A DNA stretch of 64,000 nucleotides, from the NCBI GenBank assembly GCA_024707265.1, contig JANQAB010000010.1, positions 310,001-374,000 of the forward strand, given 5' to 3'. The notes under the pieces are model-generated. The model did no database searches. It was not told the DNA's origin and saw only the letters and a list, made by a program, of their open reading frames with translations. This document shows, one piece after another, positions 1-10,995 of this stretch. Numbering within the stretch: position 1 is the first letter of the stretch; every line of letters begins with the position of its first letter. The translations under genes and the position numbers were made by a program. This DNA is from Sporocytophaga sp. Its GTDB lineage: Bacteria; Bacteroidota; Bacteroidia; Cytophagales; Cytophagaceae.

Positions 1-3000
1 GAATACAGTAGTATCAACAGTATGAAATGTTTCATTGGTAACTACTGGTTTATTATAATCGAAATATATAGACGCTTTATTTTTAATTATTGTACCAATT
101 GGAACATTGGATGGTATGGCAACTCTAAATGAAATTAGTCCATTGCTCCCTGCTTGATCAGCAGTACTGTCAGGCAAATTAATACCTACAAAGGAATAAG
201 TGAGGACTGCATTTCCTTTTCCGCTTATATCGAGCGTAAATGGATGAGAGCTTACTCCGTGCTTAAAGGAAGAAACATCCAGAGCAACATCAAGTGTATC
301 TACGATTCTGACGTAATATGCGGTATCTGTCCCTGTATTCTGAAAACGTATTGTATATTCGATCGCTTCACCTGGGAAAATATTATGAGCAGAACCGACA
401 CCAACAGGAGTAGCCATTTTGTCGTTCGGATCATAACTATCTTTGATCATGTAACAACCAACTGAAGTCTGTTCATCCAGGTCATTCTTTCCATAGGATG
501 AAGGAAAGAACTTCCATGGTACTGGCAGCGTACAGCCTTCTACAATAGTTCGAGGCCTCCTTTTAGAAGGATGATAAGGTGATTGATCAGCCTCTAACCT
601 GACAACTGATGTTTCTACAGGATAACTTATTTTCAGCTCTTCCCCGGATTTAAGTTGATATTGTCCTGTGTGAATTAATGTGTCATTTAAATAGACTTTG
701 TAAAATCTCTTACTATCCATGTCTCCATTACCTTCATTTATAATATTGAAGTGCGCAGAAGCTCCGATACACCTTCCTGTCACATTTATGAAAGAATTGT
801 CCCAAGCAGGATCAGCGGCTGTACAGTTGTTAAGCGGCGAAATGGTAGCTTTTATACATTGTGTAAGTCCTGTAATATCATCAACACAAAGAACTGAATC
901 TAATAACTTAATAGAGCCTCCACTCATTGCGTCAACCTGTCCGATGTCAAATATAACCAATGAGTCCTGTATTGAAGTCCATGGAGGATCTGAGCTTACG
1001 GGTCTCATATAGGTTGGATAAATAACCTTGATCTGCACTCCTTTAGCTGCATTATTACCATAATTGCCATAGTAGATATATCCGAACCCCTTGTGGCATC
1101 TTTTTATTTTGCATCGCTCCATACTTATACTGAGAAGAGCACATTGCTTTACGGAATCTGCAAAATTAACACAGCAGGTATCTTTGCCTGTGGAATGAAG
1201 CGAAATTTTGTGAGAAGGAGCACATTGATTTAATAAAAGCTCTGAATTTATCGAGTTGAACTCCTGAGTAAGAGTATATTGTACATTGCCTGAATCTACT
1301 TTTAATGCATAATTTCCTGCCGCATCTGTTCCTCCATAATATGGACCAGGCAAAGCTTTAATCACTACCGAAGATATAGGGTTTTCATTTATTTCGGGAA
1401 TACAATTTCTATTACGATCTGAATATACTTTTCCATGAACAATATTGGAGTATATAGGATCACCTCCAAGCCTGGTAATGGAGTAGATTACATAATTTTG
1501 ATACATTGTAAAGTTTCCACCTATTAGTATCTTTCCATTATTCAGAAATACAATGGAGTTGACACCAATGTTATCATATATCCCGGAAAATGAATCATCT
1601 ATAGAACCATCAATATTTATTCGGGCAAATAGATTAGGTCCTGCAATTAATATTTTATTATTATCCTTTTGTAGACATATTTTCAGAATTGCCCTGGAAA
1701 TAGCAGAAGAAGGAACAAAACTCCCATCATTTGATCCATTAGGATTAAGACGGACTAAATATTTTCTCTTTAAGCCTCCAAGCGCAGTAAAGGATCCCGC
1801 TACTAATATTCTACCATCCGGCTGTACTGAAAAGTCATAAATAGTACTATTAGCATTACCTTTTAATCCAAATGTATAATCGATAGACCCATCCTGATTA
1901 AGCCTTATCAAGCGATAAGAACCATTACCGTTAAATGTTGAGAAATTGCCTCCAATAAATATCTTTCCATTTTCCAATAGAACTATCTTATAAACAATAT
2001 CATTGGCGCCGTTACCGATCATAAAAGTGTTATCGATAGAGCCGTTTGAATTCAAACGAATAAGGTAACTTTTCCCTGAGCTATTGAAAGAGTAGAAATT
2101 GCCACCCACGAGGATTTTTCCATCAGACTGCACAACAATACTGTAAATATTACTATTCGTACCCGAACCTGAATTAAATGAATTGTCCACAGACCCATCA
2201 GGATTTAAGCGTATGATGCTATTACAGGTAACTCCATTGAAAGATGTGAAGGTTCCTGCAGCAAGTATTTTACCATCAGGTTGAATTGTAATTATATGTA
2301 TAGTGCCGTTCGCTCCGGTTCCTATATTAAAATCTGAATCAATCGAATGATCATCTTTAAGACGAACCATATAATTCTTTGGAACTCCATTAAATATTGT
2401 AAAACTACCACCAATCAAAATTTTTCCGTCCCTTTGTGGCACTATCGTATTAACAACGTTGTTAGCCCCCATACCGATATTGAATTCAGTATCGGTTGAG
2501 CCGTCAGTGTTTAGTCTGGAAAAAGATGATGTAGGATAACCATTCGTAAATTGAAATGATCCTCCAATTAAAATTTTATCGTCAGATTGTATAATAATTG
2601 ATCTCACGCCATGTGTCCCTTTTACTCTTTTAAAAGAGAGGTCAATAGTACCATCATCATTTACCCTTGAAAGACCATCCTGAAATTTTTCTGTTCCTCC
2701 ATAAGTAGTAAAATCTCCCCCTATCAATATTTTACCATCCCTTTGCACAGCAATTGATCTTACTAAATTATTGGCTCCATTTCCTGAAAATGAATGATCA
2801 ATTAAACCATTAGGTTCAATCCTGGCTATATTAATACCCTTTCTAAATGTTCCTCCTATTAAGATCCTTTCTGATGAATCAATGGCTATAGTCAAAATTT
2901 CAAAACCGGAAGAATAAGAACCAAAATCTAACGAATTATCAGAAGAACCATCTGTGTTTAATCTTGCAAATCCATATTTGCTAATCGCTACAGGAGGCTG

Positions 3001-3657
3001 CAATAAAAAACTAAACGATCCACCAACCAATATTTTTCCATCGATTTGAATCTTGATAGTATTAACCTTGTTATTAAAGCCACCTCCAATATTAAAAGTA
3101 CTATCTATTGAACCGTTCTGATTAAGTCGAATGATACGTCCTGCCGGAGTTCCATTTAAAGTCAGAAACGCCCCACCTATTAAGATTTTTCCATCTTGTT
3201 GTAAAGCAATTGTATTAACTTCCGAACTTGGGCCTGTCCCTATGTTAAAAGTATTGTCTATAGATCCATCATTATTAAGACGTACCAGGTAATTGCAATT
3301 AAAGCCGTTGTATGTGGTAAAACTTCCACCTAATAAAATTTTATCATTTTTATCAATAGCAATGGTTTTTACAGAAGTATCAAAACCAAATCCTATTTTA
3401 AAAGTATGATCCAGTGTGCCATCAGCATTAAGACGAGCAATTCGATTTAGTGAAATATCTTTATAAGTAATAAAATCTCCCACGACAATAACTTTTCCAT
3501 CCGATTGAATTGCTATGTCATTTATTGTTTTATTAAAAGTTCCTAATCCTAATGACAGATCAGACATTCCTGGATTCTGCGCATTGATAATGTGACTTAT
3601 CAATAACATAACAAGAAAGGAAAAACATTTTTTACAAGAGAAAAAAGTGTGTACCAT
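1..3657 (-). CDS. Delta-60 repeat secreted protein, C-terminus cut by left edge
   Basis: A frame of 1,219 codons opens at an ATG at 3657 and reaches the left edge without a stop, so the C-terminus is missing. The first ~25 residues form a signal peptide (hydrophobic FSFLVMLLISHI ending near NAQ). Residues ~30-720 carry about 14 copies of the ~55-residue delta-60 repeat (DUF5122), seen as DGKILIGGxFT followed by RLNxDGSxDxxFN; the family is thought to form propeller-like surface proteins. Around residues 735-790 there is an SdrD-B-like segment (GKVYSDRNRNCIPEINENP). From about residue 1074, a DPNDK motif starts the DUF7619 domain that usually precedes a type IX sorting tail, which would lie outside the window. 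Inferred role: secreted or cell-surface protein of unknown ligand. The family call is firm; the function is not. Confidence 0.88.
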   Translation of the reverse strand, partial: MVHTFFSCKKCFSFLVMLLISHIINAQNPGMSDLSLGLGTFNKTINDIAIQSDGKVIVVGDFITYKDISLNRIARLNADGTLDHTFKIGFGFDTSVKTIAIDKNDKILLGGSFTTYNGFNCNYLVRLNNDGSIDNTFNIGTGPSSEVNTIALQQDGKILIGGAFLTLNGTPAGRIIRLNQNGSIDSTFNIGGGFNNKVNTIKIQIDGKILVGGSFSFLLQPPVAISKYGFARLNTDGSSDNSLDFGSYSSGFEILTIAIDSSERILIGGTFRKGINIARIEPNGLIDHSFSGNGANNLVRSIAVQRDGKILIGGDFTTYGGTEKFQDGLSRVNDDGTIDLSFKRVKGTHGVRSIIIQSDDKILIGGSFQFTNGYPTSSFSRLNTDGSTDTEFNIGMGANNVVNTIVPQRDGKILIGGSFTIFNGVPKNYMVRLKDDHSIDSDFNIGTGANGTIHIITIQPDGKILAAGTFTSFNGVTCNSIIRLNPDGSVDNSFNSGSGTNSNIYSIVVQSDGKILVGGNFYSFNSSGKSYLIRLNSNGSIDNTFMIGNGANDIVYKIVLLENGKIFIGGNFSTFNGNGSYRLIRLNQDGSIDYTFGLKGNANSTIYDFSVQPDGRILVAGSFTALGGLKRKYLVRLNPNGSNDGSFVPSSAISRAILKICLQKDNNKILIAGPNLFARINIDGSIDDSFSGIYDNIGVNSIVFLNNGKILIGGNFTMYQNYVIYSITRLGGDPIYSNIVHGKVYSDRNRNCIPEINENPISSVVIKALPGPYYGGTDAAGNYALKVDSGNVQYTLTQEFNSINSELLLNQCAPSHKISLHSTGKDTCCVNFADSVKQCALLSISMERCKIKRCHKGFGYIYYGNYGNNAAKGVQIKVIYPTYMRPVSSDPPWTSIQDSLVIFDIGQVDAMSGGSIKLLDSVLCVDDITGLTQCIKATISPLNNCTAADPAWDNSFINVTGRCIGASAHFNIINEGNGDMDSKRFYKVYLNDTLIHTGQYQLKSGEELKISYPVETSVVRLEADQSPYHPSKRRPRTIVEGCTLPVPWKFFPSSYGKNDLDEQTSVGCYMIKDSYDPNDKMATPVGVGSAHNIFPGEAIEYTIRFQNTGTDTAYYVRIVDTLDVALDVSSFKHGVSSHPFTLDISGKGNAVLTYSFVGINLPDSTADQAGSNGLISFRVAIPSNVPIGTIIKNKASIYFDYNKPVVTNETFHTVDTTVF

Positions 3658-4001
3658 AAAAAGCGATAAATAAGCAAACCGGTTCTTTTACCAAATGTAC
3701 ATTTAACTTTAAGACTTCTGGACCGAATCACTAAAGAGTCTTAAGTAATTTAATGTTTCTAATAATACGAAAAAACACTTAACAATTGATAGTTAAAACC
3801 AGCAAAAGGTAACCTATTCAAGCGATTTTATCTAAAAAATGACACTTCCCATTGATTGACAAATACTTATCGCACTACCTCTGGCAATAAAATGAATCTA
3901 TCATGTGGAATTGCAAAAGCATATTCGGGAGGGAGGAAAAATACCTGATGGTACTGATAGATAATAATTGTATTAGAAGGGCTCTCTTTCATGTAAGACT
4001 T

Positions 4002-4020
4002 TTATAGGTCATACCTATAA
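4002..4020. repeat. Perfect 8-bp inverted repeat in the 3658-4048 intergenic gap
   Basis: TTATAGGT-CAT-ACCTATAA is a perfect palindrome with a 3-base loop, 28 bases beyond the stop codon of the TetR gene. It has no adjacent T-run on the minus strand, so it may be a weak terminator or a protein-binding site. The rest of the 391-base gap between the delta-60 gene and the TetR gene shows no ORF, RNA gene or repeat that I can support. Confidence 0.4.
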
Positions 4021-4048
4021 TAAGACCTTCGTGCCAATTTCTTGCTGC

Positions 4049-4666
4049 CTATCTCCTAAGGTCCTTTATAAACATACAGATCACCTTATCATTGTTTTGC
4101 TTCAGATAAGCTACATCTTCAGGATCAAATTCTGCCAGAGCTTTATATTTAATTCTAATCAGTCTCAGGCCTTGAAGTATATTCATCAACAATAAAGCAT
4201 ATTCTTCTTTATTCACTTCACGAAACTCCTGCTTATCAATACCAGTCTGAATTATGCTGGCAACAAGCTCTATTTCAAGTTTATAAAAATCTTCTACTAC
4301 TTTACCAAATATAGGCTTTGAATTAAAGAATGACTCTGTTTTAAGTTTAGAAAGGTTAAGTAGATTTTGAAAATAGTCAAGACGATATTTCACATATAGT
4401 TTTAGCTGAGAAGAAGCATCTGTTTCGGCATTCATGTGTTTTTTCATTTCTGACAGAAACTCTTCCTGTTCTTTTTTTATTACAGCCTGGAAAACCGCTT
4501 CTTTGTCGGGGAAGTAATAGTAAAGGGATGCTTTACCCATTCCCACATCTGCAGCTATTTCATTCATGGTTGTTTTGCATAAACCGTAATGTCCAAATCT
4601 TTTCTGGGCAGCATTCAGAATGATATCAAGCTTTGAAGAGTCTTCCGTTTTTGTTTTTTCTGTCAT
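4049..4666 (-). CDS. TetR/AcrR family transcriptional regulator
   Basis: This 205-residue protein has the TetR architecture. An N-terminal helix-turn-helix spans about residues 12-60, with ILNAAQKRFGHYGLCKTTMN, then the recognition-helix signature VGMGKASLYYYFPDKEAVF. A helical ligand-binding domain without detectable family motifs fills the rest. It is the last gene of a same-strand series: outer-membrane channel, adaptor, RND pump, a 107-residue unknown, then this gene. That position makes local control of the pump the natural inference, although TetR regulators of RND pumps are often upstream or divergent. A 63-base gap separates it from the upstream small gene, so it could have its own promoter. 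The ligand is unknown. Confidence 0.9.
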   Translation of the reverse strand: MTEKTKTEDSSKLDIILNAAQKRFGHYGLCKTTMNEIAADVGMGKASLYYYFPDKEAVFQAVIKKEQEEFLSEMKKHMNAETDASSQLKLYVKYRLDYFQNLLNLSKLKTESFFNSKPIFGKVVEDFYKLEIELVASIIQTGIDKQEFREVNKEEYALLLMNILQGLRLIRIKYKALAEFDPEDVAYLKQNNDKVICMFIKDLRR

Positions 4667-4729
4667 TCCAAAATATTTTCAAACCATAAATTTATCATAT
4701 TTTTTGGTCTTTTTACAAAAAATCTTACA

Positions 4730-5053
4730 CTACCAGTTAGCAGGAAATTCAGAGTGTTCTGACCATTTTTGTACTGCTTCAATATTCGTCTGAGCTTCGT
4801 TATCCAGTTGTTCCTGAATATATTTCAAGGGAAGTTTTATTTCATAGAGTTCCAATAGTATTTTAAAACTTTTTGCGAAGTCTTCTTTAGCTTGCTTCTT
4901 GTCATTACCCCATGACATGCCACCTATTTTAGTATTCAGAAATACAGAATAGTCGTCAATAGGATTGGTGTTGAAATAAGAATACTGAGAAGCTCCATAA
5001 AACATACGGGACAACCATGATGTCTTTACCTGAATTGTGATTTCTCTTTTCAT
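4730..5053 (-). CDS. Conserved-looking hypothetical protein, 107 aa
   Basis: I do not recognise this protein. It begins MKREITIQVKTSWLSRMFYG, has no signal peptide or membrane segment, and is rich in aromatic residues and lysine. It lies between the RND pump and the TetR regulator on the same strand. The hairpin at 5081..5104 separates it from the pump gene, so it may be expressed separately. The ATG start is supported by good codon usage from the first residue. The C-terminus ends SEFPANW. A role in the efflux module is only suggested by position. Confidence 0.65.
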   Translation of the reverse strand: MKREITIQVKTSWLSRMFYGASQYSYFNTNPIDDYSVFLNTKIGGMSWGNDKKQAKEDFAKSFKILLELYEIKLPLKYIQEQLDNEAQTNIEAVQKWSEHSEFPANW

Positions 5054-5080
5054 AATTGAATCAATTTATTTACAAAGCAT

Positions 5081-5104
5081 TTCCCCCTGCATAAGCAGAG
5101 GGAA
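5081..5104 (-). terminator. Hairpin downstream of the RND efflux operon
   Basis: TTCCCCCTGC-ATAA-GCAGAGGGAA forms a 10-bp stem with one mismatch and a 4-base loop, 62 bases past the stop codon of the pump gene. The minus-strand sequence after it is only mildly T-rich, so termination is likely but not classic. Confidence 0.55.
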
Positions 5105-5165
5105 ATTACAATAAACACAAATTAACCAGGTACAATCTTCTGAAAACAAAAGACCGTAGCCGGTT

Positions 5166-8100
5166 CTAATTTTCAGAGATCAATTCTTTGTTTAATTGAA
5201 ATTCATCAGGTACATCAGAAATATTTTTTTTATTTCTGTATGCAATCTTTGAAATCACAACAAACAACACTGGTACTATAAATATTGCCAGGCCTGTTGC
5301 TGCAAGCATACCTCCGAATACAGTCCAGCCGATAGTCTGTCTGGATACTGCTCCTGCCCCTGTTGCAAATACCAATGGCAATACTCCCAATATAAACGCA
5401 AAAGATGTCATTAGAATCGGACGTAAACGAAGTCTAACCGCTTCAAGTGTTGCTGCAACGATTTCCATCCCATGGTCTACCCTTTCTTTTGCAAACTCCA
5501 CTATAAGGATCGCATTTTTTAGCTGCAAGTCCGATCAATGTAATTAAACCAATCTGAGCATATACGTTATTACTTAGCTTAGGAAGTAAAGTAAGTGTAA
5601 GGATGGCACCAAAAGCTCCCAGAGGCACCGCCAACATTACTGAAAATGGTACAGACCAGCTTTCATATAGGGCAGCAAGAAACAGGAATACAAACAGTAT
5701 GGAAAGTGCAAATATATACACCGTAGTTGATCCTGATTTAATTTCCTCTCTGCTCAATCCTGAAAACTCATATCCATAACCTGCTGGTAAAACCTGTTCG
5801 GCCACTTGTTTCAAAGCTTCTATAGCTTCTCCACTACTGTAGCCGTCTTTGGGCACTCCGTTTATTTCAGCGGATCTGAAAAGGTTATAGTGAGATACTA
5901 CCGGAGCACTTTCAATGACTGTATACGAAACGAGTGTACTTAAAGGTATCATCTGACCTTTATTATTTCTTACATAATACTGATCAAGATTATTCATATC
6001 TTTTCTATACAAAGTGTCAGCCTGTGCCACTACTCTGAAGGTACGTCCATATGCTGTAAAGTCATTGATATACTTCCCTCCCATATACGTCTGAATAGTA
6101 GTGAAAACTTCAGTCACCGGAACTCCCATTAATTCACATTTTGCTCTGTCTACATTTATTTTATAACCAGGAGCTTTTGCAGTAAAGAAAGTAAAGGCTC
6201 TTGCAATTTCAGGCCTCTTATTGGCTTCCATCACAAATGACTGAACAACTCTTTCAAAACCTTTAATGTCATCGTTGCTTTCCCTCTGTTCCAACACAAA
6301 ACTAAAACCTGAAGCATTACCTAAACCTGGAATCGGCGGGGGAGGGATCACAATAATGTTTGCTTCTTTAATTTCTGAAAAGCCTTTCTGAAGTTGGCCA
6401 ATAATGGCATCAACCTGCATAGATTTATCTTTTCTGTCTTTCCATGGTTTTAATTGACAGAATAAAGTGCCACTATTTGACTTCGATGCGAAGGTGATGG
6501 CATTTAATCCTCCAAGCGCCGCATAGTGCTCAATGGCAGGAATATCATCTATGATGGTCATCATCTTTTTCAGGACATCTACAGTTCTAGTTGTAGAAGA
6601 TGCTTCAGGAAGCTCAAAGGTAATCATCAAACGCCCTTCATCTTCTGTAGGAATAAAACCCGTTGGTTTTGCTTTAAACATCCCTACAGTTCCTGCAAAA
6701 ATACAAATTAGCAATACCAGCACTAAAGGTGCTTTCTTAATTGTTTTCTGAACACCTGAAGAGTAAGAAGCTGTAATTCGAGCAAACCAGTTATTGAATT
6801 TAAAGAAGAACTTGTTCAATCCCTTTGAATGCTCATCCAAATGCATTGGTTTCAGTAGCATTGCACATAATGCCGGTGTCAGCGACAAGGCTACGAAAGC
6901 AGAAATCAACACTGAAACTGCAATTGTAATGGCAAATTGCTGATACAATCTTCCTACTATACCCGGAACAAATCCTACAGGTACGAACACTGCAGCAAGT
7001 ATAAGTGCAATGGCAATTACCGGCCCGGAGATATCCTTCATAGCTTTAATGGTTGCCGCTTTAGGTGAAAGCCCTTCGTGATCGATATAATGCTGTACAG
7101 CTTCCACTACCACAATGGCATCATCCACAACAATACCAATGGCAAGTACGAATCCGAAAAGGGTCAGTGTATTAATTGTAAACCCTAATGGTATAAAGAA
7201 AATGAATGTACCAATTATCGATACCGGTATCGCCAGTATAGGAATCAACGTCGCTCTCCAGCTTTGCAAAAAGAGGAATACTACGATTACAACCAGTATC
7301 AGAGCTTCAACAAGCGTGTGCACTACTTCGTTAATTGAAACATCCACCACAGAAACTGCTTCAAACGGTATTACATATTGCACATCTGAGGGAAATGATT
7401 TTTTCAGTTCTTCCATGGCTTTGGTAACTCCTTCAGCCACTTCCATTGCATTACTTCCGGGGGCCTGATAGATGAGTAAATAGGAAGATCTAATTCCATC
7501 TACAAAGTTATTGTTGGCATAGTTGTATTTACCAAGCTCAATTCTTGCCACATCTTTCAGATAGACAATTGATCCATCTTGTGGCTTGGTGCGGACTACT
7601 ATATTCTGAAAATCCGATTCTTTCTCCAACATTCCATTGATCTGGATCGTATATTCGAATGCCTGATCATTTGCCTGAGGAGCAGCACCTGTTGAACCTG
7701 CTGCTACCTGCATATTCTGCTGCTGCAGCTTGGTAATGACTTCGCTTGCTGTTATTCCATATTGTGCCAGTTTATCCGGTTTTAACCAGATACGCATACT
7801 GAAATTGTCCGCTCTGCTGAAGATATCTCCAACTCCTTTCACTCTTAATAGAGCGTCCTTTATGTAAATATTTACATAGTTGTCAATGAATTTGATGTCG
7901 TGTGAACCTTTAGGTGAATACAAAGCAACAAGCATCAGAATGGATGGATTACGTTTCCTTACTGTAAGTCCAACCCTTTTAACATCATCTGGAAGCTGTG
8001 GTGTAGCTACACTTACACGGTTCTGAACATCCAGCGTCGCAATATCGACATTCGTACCAACATCAAAGGTAACGTTCATTGTCATGCTTCCATCGCTCGT

Positions 8101-8349
8101 TGCATTGGTCTGAATGTATGACATGCCAGGAACACCGTTCACCTGCGATTCTATAGGTGTTGTCATAGTACGTTCCACTGTCTGGGCATCCGCTCCTGAA
8201 AAAGCTCCTGTTACCTGAACCAATGGCGGGGTTATCTCAGGATACTGGCTCACCGGAAGATTTATCAGTGTAAGTATCCCTACTATCGTGATAACAACCG
8301 AAATAACAATTGCTGTTACCGGTCTTTTAATAAATATATCTGCTATCAT
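5166..8349 (-). CDS. HAE1/AcrB-family RND efflux permease, frameshifted as sequenced
   Basis: This is the inner-membrane proton-driven pump of a tripartite drug efflux system. The ATG at 8349 opens MIADIFIKRPVTAIVISVV, the standard HAE1 start. TM4 carries the paired aspartates of the proton relay (GIVVDDAIVVVEA), and both large periplasmic loops are present. At about residue 943 the frame breaks: a run of six A (plus-strand T at 5515..5520) makes GLAAK-KCDPYSG instead of GLAAK-NAILIVEF. The proper ending continues in another frame through the last membrane helices to the stop at 5166. With one A removed, the protein is 1,060 residues, close to AcrB length. The adaptor gene lies 23 bases upstream. 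The family is certain; whether the break is real is not. Confidence 0.92.
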
Positions 8350-8372
8350 AAATTTGCCTTTTAAACCTGAAA

Positions 8373-9506
8373 TTATTTAGCGGAAGCTGTCGGCTTCTCT
8401 GTGTTGCTTACCACAGCAGAACCATCACGCAGTTTTTGAACTCCGTCAACAACAATTTCTTCGCCTTCTGACAAGCCTTCGTAAATAACTATATTATGAC
8501 CAATAACCGGTCCCGGTTTGATTTTACGCTGTCTCGCAGTATCCTGAATAACGACGTACACAAAGAACTCTCCCATTTGCTCCGTCACTGATTTTTGAGG
8601 AATGACAGGCAGTTTTGAGGCATTCTTATTTTGAACTCTGATATTACAGCTCATTCCTGCTCTCAGATTTCTCTGACCATTTGGGAAAGTAAGTCTTACT
8701 TTTAAAGTTCCTGTTTGTCTGTCTACAGCTCTGTCAAGGAAGAGAATTTTTCCAGGATAACTGTAAAGACTTCCATCTGGCAATACTATCGTAAATAAGG
8801 AATCAGTTTTGGAGACCTTTCTCTTCTCCAGTTCAAGATATCTGCTGATTTCCTTCTCACTGATTACAAAGTCCACTGCTATAGGATCATTGGATGAAAT
8901 AGTATTGAGTTTGGTCTGACCACCTGTGACAAAGGCACCCTTCTTTACAAGTGATATACCAATTGTTCCGTCAAACGGGGCATAAATTGTTGCATGTCTC
9001 AGATCAGTCTTAGCTCTTAATAATTCTGCTTCAGCTACTGCCAGATGGTTCTCTGCATTTTCAAGATCTGTTGCTGAATATTCAAGTTTCTGCTGCGTAG
9101 CCATACCTCTTTGTCCAAGCTCATTATAGCGTTTAGCATCACTTCTCGCTTTTTCAAGGTTTGCTTTAGCAATCTTCACATTTGCTTCAGCCTGTGCATA
9201 TGAAGCAGCATATTTACTTTGTTCAATTTCATATAACTTCTGACCTTTTCTTACCAGTTGTCCTTCCTGAAAAGAGATATCCGTTATAAATCCACTTACC
9301 TCACTGCTTATTTCAACTTCATCCAGCGCCACTACATTTCCCGGATAGAAACTATGGTAAACGGCATCTTCAAAATTTACTTTCTGCAGGTTTACAGGAA
9401 CATTTGGGACCTGCTTATTGGGAGCAGGACCTTTACAAGAAAAAATCAGTATTGTTAGTCCGATTAACAAAAAAGCATTTGATAAAAGATTTCTATTCTT
9501 ATCCAT
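8373..9506 (-). CDS. RND periplasmic adaptor (membrane fusion protein), lipoprotein
   Basis: This 377-residue AcrA/HlyD-type adaptor links the RND permease to the outer-membrane channel. The N-terminus is a lipoprotein signal (LIGLTILIFSC, lipid-accepting Cys near residue 24). Then come the barrel-sandwich half-motif (VSGFITDISFQEGQLVRKGQ), an alpha-helical hairpin at about residues 100-165 (AQAEANVKIAKANLEKARSD), the second lipoyl half (ATIYAPFDGTIGISLVKKGA), the beta-barrel and the membrane-proximal domain. It sits 23 bases before the permease gene and 74 bases after the channel gene, consistent with one operon. No frame problem is seen here. Confidence 0.94.
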   Translation of the reverse strand: MDKNRNLLSNAFLLIGLTILIFSCKGPAPNKQVPNVPVNLQKVNFEDAVYHSFYPGNVVALDEVEISSEVSGFITDISFQEGQLVRKGQKLYEIEQSKYAASYAQAEANVKIAKANLEKARSDAKRYNELGQRGMATQQKLEYSATDLENAENHLAVAEAELLRAKTDLRHATIYAPFDGTIGISLVKKGAFVTGGQTKLNTISSNDPIAVDFVISEKEISRYLELEKRKVSKTDSLFTIVLPDGSLYSYPGKILFLDRAVDRQTGTLKVRLTFPNGQRNLRAGMSCNIRVQNKNASKLPVIPQKSVTEQMGEFFVYVVIQDTARQRKIKPGPVIGHNIVIYEGLSEGEEIVVDGVQKLRDGSAVVSNTEKPTASAK

Positions 9507-9580
9507 TGGGGTATATTCTCTTAATTTCTATTTTCTTTATTCAACTTGATATTTAATTGCTCAATGAGAAGCGACACCTG

Positions 9581-10945
9581 TTATTTTATAATGTTCCCCA
9601 TTGCCTTGTCATAGTCTGCTTTGGAAAGCAAGGCTCCAAATAATGCGTTATAATAACTTGTCTGGGCATCAATCAAAGAGGCCTCCGCTGTTGTTACCTC
9701 GATGTTCAGTGCGATCCCATGTTCATATTCCGCTCTTAGCACCTGTAAATTTTCTTGTGCAAGGTCAAGATTCCTTTTCTGAAGTTTTAATGATTGCATA
9801 CTGTTCTCCAGATTGATCAGGGCTTGATCAACTTCCAGGTTAATACCTTTCTCCAAGGCCACTTTATTATTATCAATCACCTCTTCTTCAATTCTCTTTT
9901 GCTGTATTTTATAGTTTGTCGCAAAACCAGAGAAAATAGGTACCTGGAGCCTCAGTCCAACTGAGGAGTAACGATGCCAGCGGCTACTTTGTGTAAGGTT
10001 TTCTATCTTCGTTGCTGAAGGAGTATATCCTGTGGACGCCACCGCCAGAAGTCTTGGATAATGACCTCCTCTGGTGGCCTGTAGATCTAACTTATTTAAT
10101 CTCTTTTGAGACTCAATAATAGAATATTCAATTCTGTTGGAGTAGTTTACTTTTTGTCTGGCATTCAGAATTTGTTCCACTTCAGATAGTACATTTTCTG
10201 ATAATGTATCTGTCAGAACTAAAGGGTTTTCCTCAGATAAATTCATCTGATACCTCAATACCGAACGGCTTAATGCAACTGCTCTGATTGTCTTCTCCTT
10301 CTCTTCCCTCATGTTATTCAGGCTTACTTCAATTCTGCTCACATCAATCTTTCTGGCAAGGCCGGTTTCATAGCGAGCAACAGTTTCCTTATATAAAGAA
10401 TCCATCCTTTCAAGATTCTTGTGGATTGCCTTCAGTTGTTTCTCATTGACCAGGACACCATAATATGCTTTGGTAACATTTACTGTCATATCAATCTGAG
10501 ATTTTTTGATTGTCTGATCGGCTATCACTTCTGAAGCATTTGCTGCTTTCAAACCAGAAAAGTAAGACATATCAAACAATACCTGAGATGCAGAAACGGA
10601 AGGGATCAACTGATTTGGCAATGACAATTGCAATGGAACTACACTTCCGGGAGCTGCAGAAGTCATAAAACCGATGCCTCCTTCAAGTATATTTTTCTGT
10701 ATCTGAAAAAAGTGATTAAAATCTGCGTTTCCGCTTACCTGAGGAAGTATCAATGCCCTGACTTCTCCTTTTTTTGCCGAAGTCATATTTCTTTGTAATA
10801 CTGATTTTTTTACAGTAAAACTATTGTCCATAGAATAGTCAATTGCCTCCTTTAAGGAAAAGGAAGTCGGACTTTCCGGCAATGTTTGAGACACGACACT
10901 GGGGGCAATACCAATTAAAAAAAGGAAACAATAAATAATTCTCAT
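9581..10945 (-). CDS. TolC-family outer-membrane efflux channel
   Basis: This 454-residue protein starts with a signal peptide (MRIIYCFLFLIGIAPSVVSQ) and has the duplicated outer-membrane efflux protein domain. Each half carries long alternating-charge helices, for example NMREEKEKTIRAVALSRSVL and later LQVLRAEYEHGIALNIEVTT, which is a family hallmark near the tunnel entrance. It is the first gene of the efflux operon (channel, adaptor, permease), so the promoter should lie in the 10946-11286 gap. That gap contains repeated TTTTCGA motifs, described separately. Confidence 0.93.
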   Translation of the reverse strand: MRIIYCFLFLIGIAPSVVSQTLPESPTSFSLKEAIDYSMDNSFTVKKSVLQRNMTSAKKGEVRALILPQVSGNADFNHFFQIQKNILEGGIGFMTSAAPGSVVPLQLSLPNQLIPSVSASQVLFDMSYFSGLKAANASEVIADQTIKKSQIDMTVNVTKAYYGVLVNEKQLKAIHKNLERMDSLYKETVARYETGLARKIDVSRIEVSLNNMREEKEKTIRAVALSRSVLRYQMNLSEENPLVLTDTLSENVLSEVEQILNARQKVNYSNRIEYSIIESQKRLNKLDLQATRGGHYPRLLAVASTGYTPSATKIENLTQSSRWHRYSSVGLRLQVPIFSGFATNYKIQQKRIEEEVIDNNKVALEKGINLEVDQALINLENSMQSLKLQKRNLDLAQENLQVLRAEYEHGIALNIEVTTAEASLIDAQTSYYNALFGALLSKADYDKAMGNIIK

Positions 10946-10995
10946 AAAACAAATAAGTGTAATGCGCTAATTTTCAATAATATCATCACCCAGGT

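Noticed and set aside
154..1840. Plus-strand ORFs of 95-103 codons over the delta-60 gene
   Set aside because: They lie antisense within a continuous 1,219-codon gene with clear domain repeats and show no family features.
7115..7468. 117-codon plus-strand ORF inside the RND pump gene
   Set aside because: Serine/threonine-rich shadow of the transmembrane-coding frame; no homology features.
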